A model generated the notes under the pieces. That model had not been told where the DNA came from, did not search any database, and saw only the letters and a program-made list of their open reading frames with translations. A program made the translations under genes and the position numbers. Positions 19,045 through 30,095 of a stretch of 64,000 bases of DNA are shown piece by piece; position 1 is the first letter of the stretch; each line of letters begins with the position of its first letter. The DNA comes from Nitratireductor kimnyeongensis (GTDB taxonomy: Bacteria; Pseudomonadota; Alphaproteobacteria; Rhizobiales; Rhizobiaceae). The stretch spans positions 1,712,001 to 1,776,000 of the forward strand of contig NZ_CP078143.1 in the NCBI RefSeq assembly GCF_019891395.1, in the 5' to 3' direction.

Positions 19045-19580
19045 GTGTTCGTCTCGTTGTAATTGTCGTATTGCATGATGAGGGCGCTTCCGGGCCGACC
19101 CTCCAGTTGAGGAATCGTGCGGAAGCCCGCTTTCTCGTAAGCGCGCACGGCGCGGCTATTATTACGCTCCGGGTCGATGAAGATGTTTTCATGGCCCTCG
19201 TCCCGAAGGCGGCGCACCATTTGTTTCAGCGAGCGGCTGCCTATGCCCCTGGAAAGAAGCGCCTCTTCGCCAAGGGACAAATCGACACCCACGGCATCGT
19301 CCGGCAGCTCGGCCAACCACGGTGCCACGGCAAGGGTTTCCTCGCTCTTGTCGTCGGCAACGAACCAATACTGGATGTAGCCGACCGGTCGTCCGTCCAG
19401 AAGAATGATGAAAGGCCGTGTCGTGTCGCGTCCTTCCACCATGTCCCGGATCTGAGCTAGCTCCGTTTCGGGTTCGCCCCACCATTGCCGCACATGCGGC
19501 CGGTGGAGCCAATCCAGCAGCAGCGGATAGTGCTCGGCCGTGACCGGAACGAAGTCGATCTGGCCGTGTTCATTCGGCAT
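19041..19580 (-). CDS. GNAT acetyltransferase, AAC(6')-like, between hslV and hslU
   Basis: Acetyl-CoA dependent N-acetyltransferase of the GNAT fold. ATG 19580 gives 179 aa: [38 protein letters not shown]. Hallmarks include [24 protein letters not shown], with the acetyl-CoA pyrophosphate loop RGIGSR, and [19 protein letters not shown]. This resembles aminoglycoside 6'-acetyltransferase-type proteins, but the physiological substrate is unknown and resistance cannot be assumed. It overlaps hslV by 11 bp and hslU by 4 bp, so it is translationally embedded in the protease operon. Confidence 0.88.
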   Translation of the reverse strand: MPNEHGQIDFVPVTAEHYPLLLDWLHRPHVRQWWGEPETELAQIRDMVEGRDTTRPFIILLDGRPVGYIQYWFVADDKSEETLAVAPWLAELPDDAVGVDLSLGEEALLSRGIGSRSLKQMVRRLRDEGHENIFIDPERNNSRAVRAYEKAGFRTIPQLEGRPGSALIMQYDNYNETNT

Positions 19581-20118
19581 CGAGCGTTTCCACCACGACA
19601 TTGTCATTGGTGTAGATGCAGATGGACGCGGCAATCTCCATCGCCTTGCGGGCAATGTCTTCGGCGTCCTTGTCGGTGTCGGCCAGTGCACGTGCTGCCG
19701 CAAGCGCATAGTTTCCGCCCGAGCCGATGGCCATGATGCCCTGCTCAGGCTCCAGCACATCGCCATTCCCCGTAAGCGCCAGGGTAATGTTCTTGTCGGC
19801 CACCAGCATCATCGCTTCAAGCCGGCGCAAATAGCGGTCTGTGCGCCAGTCCTTGGCCAACTCGACACAAGCGCGCATCAGCTGCTCTGGATACTGTTCC
19901 AGCTTGGCCTCAAGCCGTTCCAGAAGGGTGAAGGCATCGGCCGTCGCCCCGGCAAAGCCGGCAATCACATTGCCCTTGCCGATGCGGCGTACCTTGCGCG
20001 CATTGCCCTTCATCACGGTATTACCCAGGCTGACCTGCCCGTCTCCGGCGATCACCACCTTGCCGCCCTTGCGCACCGTGACGATTGTCGTGGCGTGCAT
20101 GGAATTCTCGTTGCTCAT
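19570..20118 (-). CDS. hslV: HslV (ClpQ), peptidase subunit of the HslVU protease
   Basis: Proteasome-like Thr protease, a double hexamer with HslU. ATG 20118, preceded by AAGGAG, gives 182 aa. The N-terminus is [30 protein letters not shown]; the TT at 10-11 starts the mature family sequence, so about nine residues must be removed to expose the nucleophilic Thr. E. coli HslV has only the Met to lose. The [14 protein letters not shown] block is typical. It is divergent from hisB across 165 bp; I saw no clear heat-shock promoter there. Confidence 0.96.
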   Translation of the reverse strand: MSNENSMHATTIVTVRKGGKVVIAGDGQVSLGNTVMKGNARKVRRIGKGNVIAGFAGATADAFTLLERLEAKLEQYPEQLMRACVELAKDWRTDRYLRRLEAMMLVADKNITLALTGNGDVLEPEQGIMAIGSGGNYALAAARALADTDKDAEDIARKAMEIAASICIYTNDNVVVETLDAE

Positions 20119-20283
20119 CGCACACTCCTTTTCGTGCCGCCCGAAAAGGCACGGCACCGTCAGAGCGAATATGTAAGTTGAACATTGTGGAATGCAAACG
20201 CTTGACGAGATTGGCGAGGGAGCTTGGCGCTGCCGGTACATGCTGCTAGAAGGCGTTCTTCCTGCAGGGCAAAGGGAAAGACA

Positions 20284-20892
20284 ATGGCTTCCAGCAAGTC
20301 GCGCACTGGCGAGATCAGCCGCAAAACCAACGAGACGACCATTTCGGTCAAGGTGAATATCGATGGAGAGGGCCGCTTCGAAATGGCCACCGGTGTGGGC
20401 TTTTTCGACCATATGCTGGAGCAGCTTTCCCGTCATTCGCTGATCGACATGACGGTGAAGGCCGATGGCGATCTGCACATCGACGACCACCACACCGTTG
20501 AAGATTGCGGCATCGCGCTGGGCAAGGCAATCTCGGATGCGCTCGGCGAACGGCGGGGCATCAATCGCTATGCGTCGCTCGACCTTGCCATGGACGAATG
20601 CCTGACACGCGCGGCGATCGATGTTTCGGGGCGACCCTTTCTCGTCTGGGACGTGGCGTTTCCGACCCAGAAGATCGGCACGTTCGACACCGAACTTGTA
20701 CGCGAATTCTTCCAGGCGCTGGCGCAGAACGCTGGCATCACCCTACACGTGACGAATCTCTACGGCGCCAACAGCCACCACATTGCCGAGACTTGCTTCA
20801 AGGCAGTGGCGCGTGTCCTGCGCACCGCTTGCGAAACCGATCCACGCCAGGGCAACGCGGTGCCCTCCACCAAGGGCAGCCTGAAGGGATAA
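20284..20892 (+). CDS. hisB: HisB, imidazoleglycerol-phosphate dehydratase
   Basis: Mn-dependent enzyme of histidine synthesis, converting IGP to imidazole-acetol phosphate. ATG 20284 gives 202 aa, a monofunctional dehydratase without the E. coli phosphatase domain. Metal-binding motifs are visible: [28 protein letters not shown] and GANSHHIAE. It heads a run of overlapping genes up to coaA. hisG, hisD, hisC and hisI are not in the window. Confidence 0.97.
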   Translation: MASSKSRTGEISRKTNETTISVKVNIDGEGRFEMATGVGFFDHMLEQLSRHSLIDMTVKADGDLHIDDHHTVEDCGIALGKAISDALGERRGINRYASLDLAMDECLTRAAIDVSGRPFLVWDVAFPTQKIGTFDTELVREFFQALAQNAGITLHVTNLYGANSHHIAETCFKAVARVLRTACETDPRQGNAVPSTKGSLKG

Positions 20893-20896
20893 ACCG

Positions 20897-21385
20897 ATGG
20901 CAAGCTATGTGGTTATGGAGCCGCCCGAGGGAGGTCCGGAACAGGCAGTCCTCGTTCGCGACGGGTTTGCTCTTCTGGCTTTCATCATGCCGTTTCTGTG
21001 GTTTCTCTGGCATCGCATGTGGCTGGAGGCACTGGCGGCTTTTGCCGCAGCACTGCTGATCGGTGCGCTGGGAACGGTCGAAGGATGGTCTGTTGCCGCG
21101 ACTGTGGCATCGCTTTGTCTGTCTCTCTTCGTGGCGCTGGAAGCGCGCAATTTGCGTGTTGCCATGTTGGCCCGGCGCGGCTGGAGTGAATGGGGCATTG
21201 TCGACGCGGCAAGCCGGGACGAGGCCGAGACACGCTATATGTCCGGGCTCTTGTCGGAAGGGGCGGAAGCCCGAAACGAAACCACGGCACCTCCCGCTTT
21301 CACCGAAAAGCCACTGCCGGGCAGGGTCTCAGGCCGCACACATGAACCGGCACTTGGTCTCTTCACGTATCCCGGAGCGCGCTGA
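20897..21385 (+). CDS. DUF2628 membrane protein
   Basis: Unknown-function inner-membrane protein of the DUF2628 family. The 162-aa product has an N-terminal segment [24 protein letters not shown], then hydrophobic helices at about 24-42 and 47-90. A cytoplasmic tail follows containing [21 protein letters not shown], a family motif. It lies 4 bp after hisB and 2 bp before hisH and is commonly found inside the rhizobial his operon, but nothing in it suggests an enzymatic histidine step. Confidence 0.85.
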   Translation: MASYVVMEPPEGGPEQAVLVRDGFALLAFIMPFLWFLWHRMWLEALAAFAAALLIGALGTVEGWSVAATVASLCLSLFVALEARNLRVAMLARRGWSEWGIVDAASRDEAETRYMSGLLSEGAEARNETTAPPAFTEKPLPGRVSGRTHEPALGLFTYPGAR

Positions 21386-21387
21386 CC

Positions 21388-22038
21388 ATGAAGGTTGCGA
21401 TCATTGATTACGGTTCGGGCAATCTGCGCTCGGCCGCGAAGGCCTTCGAGCGTGCCGCGCACGACAATGGCATTGCCGCAGATATCATTGTAACGGCGGA
21501 TGCCGATGCCGTTCGCACCGCCGACCGCATCGTTCTGCCGGGTGTTGGGGCCTATGCCGATTGCCGTCAGGGGCTGAATGGAGTGCCCGGCATGGTCGAG
21601 GCGGTCACGGATGTCGCGATCCATCAGGCGCGACCCTTTCTCGGCATCTGCGTCGGTATGCAGTTGATGAGCGAGCGCGGACTGGAAAAGACGGTAACGG
21701 AAGGGCTCGGCTGGATCGGCGGAGACGTGGTTGAAATGGCGCCGTCCGACCCGGAACTGAAGATTCCGCAGATCGGCTGGAACACGATTCACGTGAAACA
21801 TTCGCACCCGATCTTCGAGGGGATCCCCACTGGAGCCGACGGCTTGCACGCCTATTTCGTGCACTCCTATCACTTTGCGGCGCGCAATGAGGCGGAGGTT
21901 CTCGCCACTGCAGATTACGGCGGACCGATCACCGCCGCTGTCGCGCGTGACAATCTGGTGGGCACGCAATTCCATCCGGAAAAGAGCCAGACGCTCGGCC
22001 TGGCCCTGATCGCAAACTTCCTGCGCTGGAGGCCATGA
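21388..22038 (+). CDS. hisH: HisH, glutamine amidotransferase subunit of imidazole glycerol phosphate synthase
   Basis: Class I amidotransferase that supplies ammonia to HisF. The 216-aa product starts [15 protein letters not shown]. It has the nucleophile Cys88 in GICVGMQ and the His/Glu of the triad in GTQFHPEKS near the C-terminus. It overlaps the DUF1330 gene by 4 bp. The coding sequence contains a 14/16 parS match at 21785-21800. Confidence 0.97.
   Translation: MKVAIIDYGSGNLRSAAKAFERAAHDNGIAADIIVTADADAVRTADRIVLPGVGAYADCRQGLNGVPGMVEAVTDVAIHQARPFLGICVGMQLMSERGLEKTVTEGLGWIGGDVVEMAPSDPELKIPQIGWNTIHVKHSHPIFEGIPTGADGLHAYFVHSYHFAARNEAEVLATADYGGPITAAVARDNLVGTQFHPEKSQTLGLALIANFLRWRP
21785..21800 (+). 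other. parS-like site inside hisH
   Basis: CGATTCACGTGAAACA matches TGTTTCACGTGAAACA at 14 of 16 positions, with one half-site perfect. It lies about 13 kb right of the predicted origin. It encodes HVKH in HisH, so the match may be chance, although such a match is not expected often in 64 kb. Confidence 0.4.
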
Positions 22039-22337
22039 TGAGTGAAACGGACAAAAAAGGCTACTGGATCGCGCAAGTCGAGATCGCCGATTTCGAGGGC
22101 TACCGAAAATATATCGAAGCCAACGCTGCGGCGTTCCAGAAGTACGGCGCGAAATTTCTGGTGCGTGGCGGGCAGTCCGTCGCACCGGAAGAACCGGCCG
22201 GCGACCGTCAGGTGGTTATCGAGTTTTCATCCTATGAGCAGGCGCTCGCCTGTTACCATTCGCCGGAATATCAACATGCCATCACGTTCCGGAAACCCGT
22301 TTCCAAAGCCAGGCTCAGCATCATCGAGGGCGTCTGA
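22035..22337 (+). CDS. DUF1330 domain protein
   Basis: Small ferredoxin-like alpha/beta-barrel (dimeric ABM-like) protein, function unknown. 100 aa: [30 protein letters not shown], with [13 protein letters not shown] and [21 protein letters not shown], the DUF1330 hallmarks. Tandem ATGs at 22035 and 22038 overlap the hisH stop, and hisA starts 3 bp after. Cotranscription with his genes is likely; a direct role in histidine synthesis is not established. Confidence 0.9.
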   Translation: MMSETDKKGYWIAQVEIADFEGYRKYIEANAAAFQKYGAKFLVRGGQSVAPEEPAGDRQVVIEFSSYEQALACYHSPEYQHAITFRKPVSKARLSIIEGV

Positions 22338-22340
22338 TAC

Positions 22341-23075
22341 ATGATTCTTTTTCCCGCCATCGACCTGAAAGACGGCCAGTGCGTTCGGCTCAAGCTGGGC
22401 GACATGGACGAGGCAACGGTCTACAACACCGATCCCGCCGCGCAGGCCCTCTCCTTCGAGGAGCAGGGATTTGAATGGCTGCATGTGGTCGACCTGAACG
22501 GCGCCTTCGCTGGCGCGAGTGTCAACGGCGCCGCGGTCGAGGCGATCCTGAAAGCGACGAAAAACCCGGTGCAGCTTGGCGGCGGCATCCGCACGCTTGC
22601 TCATATCGAGGCGTGGCTCGACAAGGGGCTCGCGCGGGTAATTCTCGGAACCATAGCCGTGCGCGATCCCGATTTGGTGAAGGAAGCCTGCAAGGCGTTT
22701 CCGGGCAAGATCGCCGTGGGCATTGATGCGCGCGGCGGCAAGGTGGCCGTGGAAGGCTGGGCGGAGACGTCCGATCTCTCGGCGATCGAACTTGCGCGCC
22801 GGTTCGAGGGCGCCGGCGTGGCCGCCATCATCTACACCGATATTGACCGTGACGGTGTCCTGACGGGCATCAACTGGGACTCGACCATCGAGCTCGCCGA
22901 TGCGGTTTCCATCCCCGTCATCGCCTCGGGCGGCCTCGCCTCCATCGCCGATATCGTCCGCATGACCATGCCCGACGCAGCAAAGCTCGAAGGCGCCATC
23001 TCCGGCCGCGCGCTCTATGACGGGCGGATCGATCCCGCGGAAGCGCTGAAAGTGCTCAGGGGGGAGGCTGCGTGA
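22341..23075 (+). CDS. hisA: HisA, ProFAR isomerase
   Basis: (beta/alpha)8 isomerase converting ProFAR to PRFAR. The 244-aa product has [17 protein letters not shown] with the catalytic Asp in AIDLKDG. The second catalytic Asp lies in [11 protein letters not shown], and two phosphate-binding loops occur (LGGGIRT and ASGGLAS). It overlaps the next gene through a GTGA junction. Confidence 0.97.
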   Translation: MILFPAIDLKDGQCVRLKLGDMDEATVYNTDPAAQALSFEEQGFEWLHVVDLNGAFAGASVNGAAVEAILKATKNPVQLGGGIRTLAHIEAWLDKGLARVILGTIAVRDPDLVKEACKAFPGKIAVGIDARGGKVAVEGWAETSDLSAIELARRFEGAGVAAIIYTDIDRDGVLTGINWDSTIELADAVSIPVIASGGLASIADIVRMTMPDAAKLEGAISGRALYDGRIDPAEALKVLRGEAA

Positions 23076-23398
23076 GCGCCGACGGTCGTCTGAATCGGGG
23101 CGCCAAAAGAATTTTCACGGTTCTTCTGGTGGTGATCCTCGTCTTGGCGGCGCTGCCCGTTCTTTCGGTTGCCGCCTCCAGCATCCTTGCCAGCACCTAT
23201 GGCTGCACGGTGCACGAGGGTTTCAGCAATCCGTGCATGATCGCCGGTACGGACCGGGGTGACATGCTATACTCCATGTTCGTGATGGGCTGGCTGGGGA
23301 TCATCAGCCTGCCCCTCGGCATGGCAGCATTGATCGCCTGGACCATTGCGCTGATGATCGCGGTGAACCGGGCCCGCAGGAAGGCGAACCTCGCATGA
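23072..23398 (+). CDS. Small two-helix membrane protein within the his operon
   Basis: Unrecognised 108-aa protein with GTG start at 23072 (overlapping the hisA stop) and stop overlapping the hisF ATG. Two hydrophobic segments at about 14-36 and 69-96 flank a central loop with two Cys ([27 protein letters not shown]). That loop, ending in a GDxLY-like motif, suggests a periplasmic, possibly disulfide-bonded hairpin. Small proteins of this layout occur in rhizobial his operons, but I cannot name a function. Confidence 0.8.
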   Translation: MSADGRLNRGAKRIFTVLLVVILVLAALPVLSVAASSILASTYGCTVHEGFSNPCMIAGTDRGDMLYSMFVMGWLGIISLPLGMAALIAWTIALMIAVNRARRKANLA

Positions 23399-24195
23399 CC
23401 CTTAAAGCCCGTGTCATTCCCTGTCTCGATGTGAAGGACGGTCGCGTCGTCAAGGGTGTCAATTTCGTCGATCTGATCGATGCCGGCGATCCGGTGGAGG
23501 CGGCGAAGGCCTATGACGCCGCTGGTGCCGACGAGCTCTGCTTCCTCGACATCACCGCCTCCAGCGACAACCGCGAAACGATCTTCGATGTCGTGGCCCG
23601 CACGGCTGAACAATGTTTCATGCCGCTCACGGTGGGTGGCGGTGTCCGCGCGGTTTCCGATATTCGCAAACTCCTGCTTGCCGGGGCCGACAAGGTGTCG
23701 ATCAACACGGCTGCGGTGAAGGACCCGGAGCTGGTGGCGCGTGCGGCCGACAAGTTCGGTGATCAGTGCATCGTCGTTGCGATAGACGCCAAGCAGGTTT
23801 CCGGCGAAGGCGAGCCACTGCGCTGGGAAATCTTCACCCATGGCGGACGCAAGGAAACGGGCATCGACGCCGTCGAGTTCGCCCGCAAGGTGGTGGATCT
23901 CGGCGCGGGTGAAATCCTGCTCACCTCAATGGATCGCGACGGCACCAAGGCCGGCTACAATCTCGCTCTGACCCGGGCCGTGGCCGATGCGGTGCGTGCG
24001 CCGGTCATCGCTTCGGGTGGCGTGGGCACACTCGATCATCTGGTTGAAGGCGTGCGCGATGGGCATGCGAGCGCAGTGCTTGCTGCCTCGATCTTCCATT
24101 TCGGCACATACACGATCGGTGAGGCCAAGGCGCACATGGCCGCTGCCGGCATACCCATGCGGATCGATCCCGCGCAGACCCCGGAGCAGGCATGA
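23395..24195 (+). CDS. hisF: HisF, cyclase subunit of imidazole glycerol phosphate synthase
   Basis: Uses HisH-derived ammonia and PRFAR to make IGP plus AICAR. The 266-aa (beta/alpha)8 barrel has catalytic Asp in [16 protein letters not shown] and the second in [13 protein letters not shown]. Phosphate loops are VGGGVR and ASGGVG. The start overlaps the small membrane-protein gene and the stop overlaps hisE (ATGA). Confidence 0.97.
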   Translation: MTLKARVIPCLDVKDGRVVKGVNFVDLIDAGDPVEAAKAYDAAGADELCFLDITASSDNRETIFDVVARTAEQCFMPLTVGGGVRAVSDIRKLLLAGADKVSINTAAVKDPELVARAADKFGDQCIVVAIDAKQVSGEGEPLRWEIFTHGGRKETGIDAVEFARKVVDLGAGEILLTSMDRDGTKAGYNLALTRAVADAVRAPVIASGGVGTLDHLVEGVRDGHASAVLAASIFHFGTYTIGEAKAHMAAAGIPMRIDPAQTPEQA

Positions 24196-24512
24196 GCCAG
24201 TTCGACCTTTCCCGCCTGGAAGCGATCATTGCTGAGCGCGCGCGCTCAGGCGACGAAAATTCGTGGACGGCAAAGCTGTTTTCCAAGGGCACGTCCAAGG
24301 CCGCGCAGAAACTGGGCGAAGAAGCCGTCGAAGCGGTGATCGCCGCCGTCACGCATGACAGGCAGGGACTCATTTCCGAAAGTGCGGATCTCCTTTATCA
24401 TTGGCTCGTAGTTCTGGCGCTGGAAGGCGTTTCGCTCGAAGAGGTGCTGGCGGAGCTCGAAACCCGCACCACCCGTTCGGGGATTGAGGAAAAGACATCC
24501 CGAAAAGGATGA
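24192..24512 (+). CDS. hisE: HisE, phosphoribosyl-ATP pyrophosphohydrolase
   Basis: Second step of histidine synthesis: hydrolysis of PR-ATP to PR-AMP. The 106-aa all-helical MazG-like product has [24 protein letters not shown], with the Glu cluster that binds Mg, and [14 protein letters not shown]. It is a stand-alone HisE; the cyclohydrolase HisI is not fused. It overlaps coaA by 4 bp. Confidence 0.96.
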   Translation: MSQFDLSRLEAIIAERARSGDENSWTAKLFSKGTSKAAQKLGEEAVEAVIAAVTHDRQGLISESADLLYHWLVVLALEGVSLEEVLAELETRTTRSGIEEKTSRKG

Positions 24513-25528
24513 GCGGGAGCCAGAGAACGAAGTCAGCCGTGGCGGCAAGGAAGGGGCCCGCAAATTTCATGGACCAGCTTGTCTCAGGGGAGAAATACTC
24601 CCCCTATCGCATTTTCTCGGCGGAGAAATGGGCTAAGTTCCGCGCCGACACGCCGTTGACGCTGACCGAGGATGAGGTTCGGCGATTGCGTTCGCTGAAC
24701 GACCCGGTCGATCTGGAAGAGGTTCGCCGGATTTACTTGTCCATGTCGCGGCTTCTGTCAGCCCATGTGGAAGCGACACAGCTTCTGTTTCAGCAAAGGC
24801 AGGCGTTTTTTGACAGCCAGGATGTCGTGAAATCGCCCTTCATCATCGGCATTGCCGGTTCGGTGGCTGTCGGCAAATCGACCACTGCGCGCGTGCTCAA
24901 GGAACTGCTTGCCCGCTGGCCTTCCAGCCCGAAGGTGGATCTGGTGACGACGGACGGATTTCTCTATCCCAACGATGTCCTTCGGCGCGACAACCTGATG
25001 GAGCGTAAGGGTTTTCCCGAAAGCTACGATCTTGGTGCCGTGCTGCGTTTTCTTTCTGCCATCAAGGCCGGCCTGCCCAATGTGCAGGCTCCGCTTTACT
25101 CGCACATGACCTATGACGTGCTGCCGGGGGAATTCCGCACCATTGATCGGCCCGATATTCTTATCTTTGAAGGCATCAACGTGTTGCAGACCCGCCATCT
25201 GCCGCAGGATGGTACGGCGGTGCCCGTCGTTTCGGATTTCTTCGATTTCTCAATTTATATCGACGCACCGGAAGACCTGATCCATCAATGGTATGTCGAC
25301 CGTTTCATGCGGCTGCGCGAAACGGCGTTCCAGAACCCGGAATCCTTCTTCCATCGCTACGCGGCACTGAAGCCCAGTGCTGCGCTCGCGATTGCCGAGC
25401 AGCTTTGGGAAACCATCAACCTCAAGAACCTGCGCGAGAACATTCTCCCGACAAGGCCGCGCGCCGACCTGATCCTGCGCAAGGGTGCCAATCATCTGAC
25501 GGAAGAGGTCGCGCTCAGGAAGCTGTAA
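24509..25528 (+). CDS. coaA: CoaA, type I pantothenate kinase
   Basis: First and normally feedback-controlled step of CoA synthesis. The 339-aa product has [15 protein letters not shown] and the P-loop [26 protein letters not shown] (catalytic Asp), SYD and [11 protein letters not shown] near the CoA-binding region follow. It is the last gene of the his-coaA run. Its 3' end overlaps the convergent alkB by 14 bp. Length is slightly above the E. coli enzyme owing to an N-terminal extension of about 20 residues. Confidence 0.96.
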   Translation: MSGSQRTKSAVAARKGPANFMDQLVSGEKYSPYRIFSAEKWAKFRADTPLTLTEDEVRRLRSLNDPVDLEEVRRIYLSMSRLLSAHVEATQLLFQQRQAFFDSQDVVKSPFIIGIAGSVAVGKSTTARVLKELLARWPSSPKVDLVTTDGFLYPNDVLRRDNLMERKGFPESYDLGAVLRFLSAIKAGLPNVQAPLYSHMTYDVLPGEFRTIDRPDILIFEGINVLQTRHLPQDGTAVPVVSDFFDFSIYIDAPEDLIHQWYVDRFMRLRETAFQNPESFFHRYAALKPSAALAIAEQLWETINLKNLRENILPTRPRADLILRKGANHLTEEVALRKL

Positions 25529-26129
25529 CGCGGCGCAATGTGAGATTGATCCGGCCGGGCGTGTTCAACAGGGTGGACGTGCCCGGGTAAATGCGGTCAA
25601 CGCCGTGAAAGGCAAGCCGCGCTGCCCCGCCAAGCACCACCACGTCGCCGGACTGGAGCTTTACGGATACGGTTTTGTCGCCGCGCTTCGTACCGCCGAC
25701 ACGAAAGAGGCAAGCATCGCCGAGCGATAGTGAGACCACAGGTGCTGCGAAAGCTTCCTCATCGCGATCCTGATGCAGGCCCATCTTCGCCCCTTCGGTA
25801 TAATGGTTGACGAGGCAGGCCTCCGGTGGAGCAGGGAAATCAGCCACGTCATTCCAAAGGGCGAGAAGGCGTTCCGGAATATGAGGCCAGGGTTTCCCGG
25901 TGACTGGATGCGTCTCCTGATAACGGTATCCCCTCTCCTTGTCAGTGACCCAGCCGAGCACGCCGCAATTGGTCATGCGGACGCTCATTTCCTTACCGGT
26001 CCGCGGCATGGCAGGCACGAACAGTGGCGCCTCGCGCACCACCGCCCGTATCTCGTCGAGCAGCGCTTCCTGTGCGTCGCGGTCGAGATATTCCGGCAGA
26101 TGGGTCACGCCTTCGGTCAGGGTGGGCAA
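25515..26129 (-). CDS. alkB: AlkB-type 2-oxoglutarate/Fe(II) dioxygenase
   Basis: Oxidative demethylase for 1-methyladenine and 3-methylcytosine in nucleic acids. The 204-aa product has the metal triad HQD (His119, Asp121) and a second His at about 175 ([11 protein letters not shown]). GRINLTLRR supplies the 2OG-binding Arg. [21 protein letters not shown] is the nucleotide-recognition region. It is convergent with coaA; no adjacent ada gene is present, so SOS/Ada control is not evident. Confidence 0.93.
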   Translation of the reverse strand: MPTLTEGVTHLPEYLDRDAQEALLDEIRAVVREAPLFVPAMPRTGKEMSVRMTNCGVLGWVTDKERGYRYQETHPVTGKPWPHIPERLLALWNDVADFPAPPEACLVNHYTEGAKMGLHQDRDEEAFAAPVVSLSLGDACLFRVGGTKRGDKTVSVKLQSGDVVVLGGAARLAFHGVDRIYPGTSTLLNTPGRINLTLRRVTAS

Positions 26130-26270
26130 TCAAATCTCCTTGCTTTGCATATGGTGCATGAGGTGTTGCCACATAGAGGGTGAGCTTGTCGAACCACGCA
26201 CAGTGCTGTTGCCATACGCCATCACGGCACGCGCGGCGCAGCCCCGCGTAGGAAGCTTACGCTTGCGAAC

Positions 26271-26297
26271 AAAAAACGGCGACCCGAAAGCCGCCGT
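26271..26297 (-). terminator. Intrinsic terminator downstream of the BON/LysM gene
   Basis: On the minus strand ACGGCGGCTTTCGGGTCGCCG forms a hairpin (ACGGCG/CGCCGT arms at 26276-26281 and 26292-26297) followed by TTTTTTGTT. It ends the transcript of the Kbp-like gene, whose stop is at 26323. Confidence 0.82.
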
Positions 26298-26322
26298 CTC
26301 ATGCCAGATCATGACAGGTGGA

Positions 26323-26778
26323 TCACGCGTCAGCGAGATCGGGAATGCGCAGCACCTGGCCGGGATAGATCTTGTCCGGATCGTCGAGCATTGGCTTGTT
26401 GGCCTCGAAGATGATGGTGTATTTCGCACCCTTTCCCTTGCCGTAATTGGCTTCGGCGATTTTCCAGAGGTTGTCGCCTTTCTTCACGGTGTAGAAAACC
26501 GGCGCCTTGGCGTCAGCTGCGGCGACCTTGAGCTCGCCAGCCTCCACCTTGGAGATGCCGAGCGTGTTGCCGACCGCAACGACGGCTTTCTCAAAGGCCG
26601 ACTGGTCGGCGACTTCGCCCTTGAGAACAACTTTGTCACCTTCCACGACCACATCGACCTTGTCGGTGCCGAGCTTGTGGGAGTCGAGTTCCTTCTTCAG
26701 TTCGCCGGCTGCCGGCGGTTCCTCGTCTACCATGCCGAGCTTCTTGCCGACGGATTTGACAAAATCGAAAATGCCCAT
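26323..26778 (-). CDS. kbp: BON-LysM protein, Kbp (YgaU)-like potassium-binding protein
   Basis: Cytoplasmic K+-binding protein family (E. coli Kbp), linked to growth at high K+. The 151-aa protein starts MGIFDFVKSVGKKLGMVDEE. A BON domain covers about 25-85 (VDVVVEGDKVVLKGEVADQSAFEKAVVAVGN) and a LysM domain about 94-148 (YTVKKGDNLWKIAEANYG, IYPGQVLRIP). There is no signal peptide, consistent with Kbp rather than a cell-wall LysM protein. It is monocistronic, with a 122-bp upstream gap and a strong terminator. Confidence 0.92.
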   Translation of the reverse strand: MGIFDFVKSVGKKLGMVDEEPPAAGELKKELDSHKLGTDKVDVVVEGDKVVLKGEVADQSAFEKAVVAVGNTLGISKVEAGELKVAAADAKAPVFYTVKKGDNLWKIAEANYGKGKGAKYTIIFEANKPMLDDPDKIYPGQVLRIPDLADA

Positions 26779-26900
26779 GGAAATGTCTCCAGTTAGAATT
26801 CGCTGATATTTGACGTGTAACAGCCCAAAATTTCAACTGCAAAACAGTCGCTGGGCAAAAAGTTACGGTAGTGGAATCGCAGGTGAGTCCTGTCTCAACC

Positions 26901-27335
26901 TCAGTCGAAGCCGATTTTACCGCGTAGTTTCTTGACTGAAGAGCGGCCCGCTTTGGCTTTCAACCGCCGTTCTATCGCGGAACGAGAGGGTTTTGTTTTC
27001 TTGCGGGGTCTGGGCGGCGGCTCGGCGGCACGGGTCAGCAGCTGGGTCAGCCGATCCCGGGCGTCAGCGCGGTTAAGTTCCTGAGTGCGGTAGCGGCCTG
27101 CCTCGATCACGATCTCGCCGTCCTTTGTGGCGCGGCTACCGGCTAGTTCCAGAACCTTGTCCCGTACACGCTGCGGCAAGCCGCGGGCTGACCTTGCGTT
27201 GAAACGCAGTTGCACGGCGGTCGCCACCTTGTTGACGTTCTGACCTCCGGGGCCGGAGGAACGGATGAACTGTTCCTGCAACTCGTCCTCGAAAACGGTC
27301 ACACCGTTCCTGATATTGAGGTCGTTCTCGGCCAT
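26901..27335 (-). CDS. arfB: ArfB (YaeJ), alternative ribosome-rescue hydrolase
   Basis: Peptidyl-tRNA hydrolase that frees ribosomes stalled on truncated mRNA, a backup for trans-translation. ATG 27335 gives 144 aa. The GGQ motif sits in RSSGPGGQNVNKVATAVQLRF (about 26-46). The basic C-terminal tail (PRPRKKTKPSRSAIERRLKAKAGRSSVKKLRGKIGFD) is what enters the empty mRNA channel. Upstream is the pckA terminator, so it is probably transcribed separately. Confidence 0.95.
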   Translation of the reverse strand: MAENDLNIRNGVTVFEDELQEQFIRSSGPGGQNVNKVATAVQLRFNARSARGLPQRVRDKVLELAGSRATKDGEIVIEAGRYRTQELNRADARDRLTQLLTRAAEPPPRPRKKTKPSRSAIERRLKAKAGRSSVKKLRGKIGFD

Positions 27336-27358
27336 CGTTTCTGTCCGCTCAAATGAAA

Positions 27359-27383
27359 AGGCCCGGTCTCTGTGACCGGGCCT
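27359..27383 (-). terminator. Intrinsic terminator of pckA
   Basis: AGGCCCGGTC (27359-27368) pairs perfectly with GACCGGGCCT (27374-27383), loop TCTGT. On the minus strand it is followed by TTTTCATTT. It separates pckA from arfB. Confidence 0.87.
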
Positions 27384-27423
27384 CAACATGCGCATTCAGC
27401 GATTTGGATGCAAGCGTGCCTTG

Positions 27424-29034
<1,611 letters not shown>

Positions 29035-29123
29035 CGTAACCACCAGATTTCCCTTGAGATGCCTGTCTCCGCAGGCGATCCAAGCTGAAAACACAAATAA
29101 GCGAAAGATATCAAACCATTAAT

Positions 29124-29163
29124 CGATTTAAATTTTTTAAAATCGTTTAAATCGTTTAAATCG
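29124..29163. promoter_or_regulatory. AT-rich direct/inverted repeats upstream of pckA, putative operator
   Basis: Two adjacent copies of AAATCGTTT (29140-29148, 29149-29157) plus a partial third AAATCG (29158-29163), with the inverted half CGATTTAAA at 29124-29132. This gives CGATTTAAA/TTTAAATCG inverted repeats. They lie about 100 bp upstream of the pckA ATG in an otherwise GC-rich genome, where a repressor or activator of pckA could bind. The regulator cannot be named from sequence. Confidence 0.5.
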
Positions 29164-29334
29164 GGTCGGATTCGACCAGTATTTGCACAGCTTCGCAGCG
29201 TCGGGAGTTGTCATGAGAAGCACCCGTGTGACACGGGGTTCTTTATGTGCCACATTTTGTACCCAATTTGTCCTGCATCTGCACAGCCATTCGATGCAAA
29301 TAGGGACGACATGCCCATGAGGGAGCCGCTGGAT

Positions 29335-30036
29335 ATGGCAACAATCGCGCTTGTCGATGACGACCGCAACATTCTCACCTCCGTTTCCATTGCACTGGAA
29401 TCGGAAGGTTATCGGGTCGAAACCTATACGGACGGCGTTTCGGCGTTGGAGGGGCTTGGAGCTCGCCCGCCAAATCTCGCGATCCTCGACATCAAGATGC
29501 CGCGGATGGATGGCATGGAGCTTCTGCGCCGACTGCGCCAGAAAAGCGATGTGCCAGTCATTTTCCTGACGTCCAAGGATGACGAAATTGACGAGCTCTT
29601 CGGCCTCAAGATGGGCGCTGACGATTTCGTCCGTAAGCCGTTTTCGCAGCGTCTTCTGGTCGAGCGAGTGCGGGCTGTTCTGCGCCGCGCAAGCAATCGC
29701 GAGACCGCTGCAAAGACCCCGGGCAAGCAATCGCAATCGCTGGAACGTGGACAGCTCGTCATGGACCAGGAACGCCATACATGCACCTGGAAGGGAGAGC
29801 CCGTCACGCTCACCGTCACTGAATTCCTGATCCTGCATTCGTTGGCGCAGCGTCCCGGCGTGGTGAAGAGCCGCGATGCCCTGATGGATTCAGCCTATGA
29901 CGAGCAGGTATACGTGGACGACCGCACGATCGACAGCCACATCAAGCGCCTGCGCAAGAAGTTCAAGGCGGTTGACGGCGAGTTCGACATGATCGAAACG
30001 CTCTATGGCGTAGGCTATCGCTTCCGCGAGATCTAG
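29335..30036 (+). CDS. chvI: ChvI (BvrR), OmpR-family response regulator
   Basis: Response regulator of the ChvG-ChvI (ExoS-ChvI, BvrS-BvrR) system controlling envelope, acid response and host interaction in rhizobia and Brucella. From ATG 29335 it is 233 aa: [29 protein letters not shown], with phospho-acceptor Asp52 in [10 protein letters not shown] and the conserved Lys in [10 protein letters not shown] winged-helix effector domain follows ([19 protein letters not shown]). In-frame ATGs at 29311 and 29317 would add a few residues; 29335 is preferred for the family-like start and the GGGAG upstream. Confidence 0.95.
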   Translation: MATIALVDDDRNILTSVSIALESEGYRVETYTDGVSALEGLGARPPNLAILDIKMPRMDGMELLRRLRQKSDVPVIFLTSKDDEIDELFGLKMGADDFVRKPFSQRLLVERVRAVLRRASNRETAAKTPGKQSQSLERGQLVMDQERHTCTWKGEPVTLTVTEFLILHSLAQRPGVVKSRDALMDSAYDEQVYVDDRTIDSHIKRLRKKFKAVDGEFDMIETLYGVGYRFREI

Positions 30037-30095
30037 ACCTTGGTGTCATTCCGGAAATGCGGTTGCCCGGCGCGCGCGTCGGCAAGACAGTAGCG

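Noticed and set aside
29137..29838. Minus-strand frame overlapping chvI and the repeat region
   Set aside because: Antisense to the clear ChvI receiver and winged-helix domains; its end in Phe/Lys repeats merely translates the AT-rich direct repeats.
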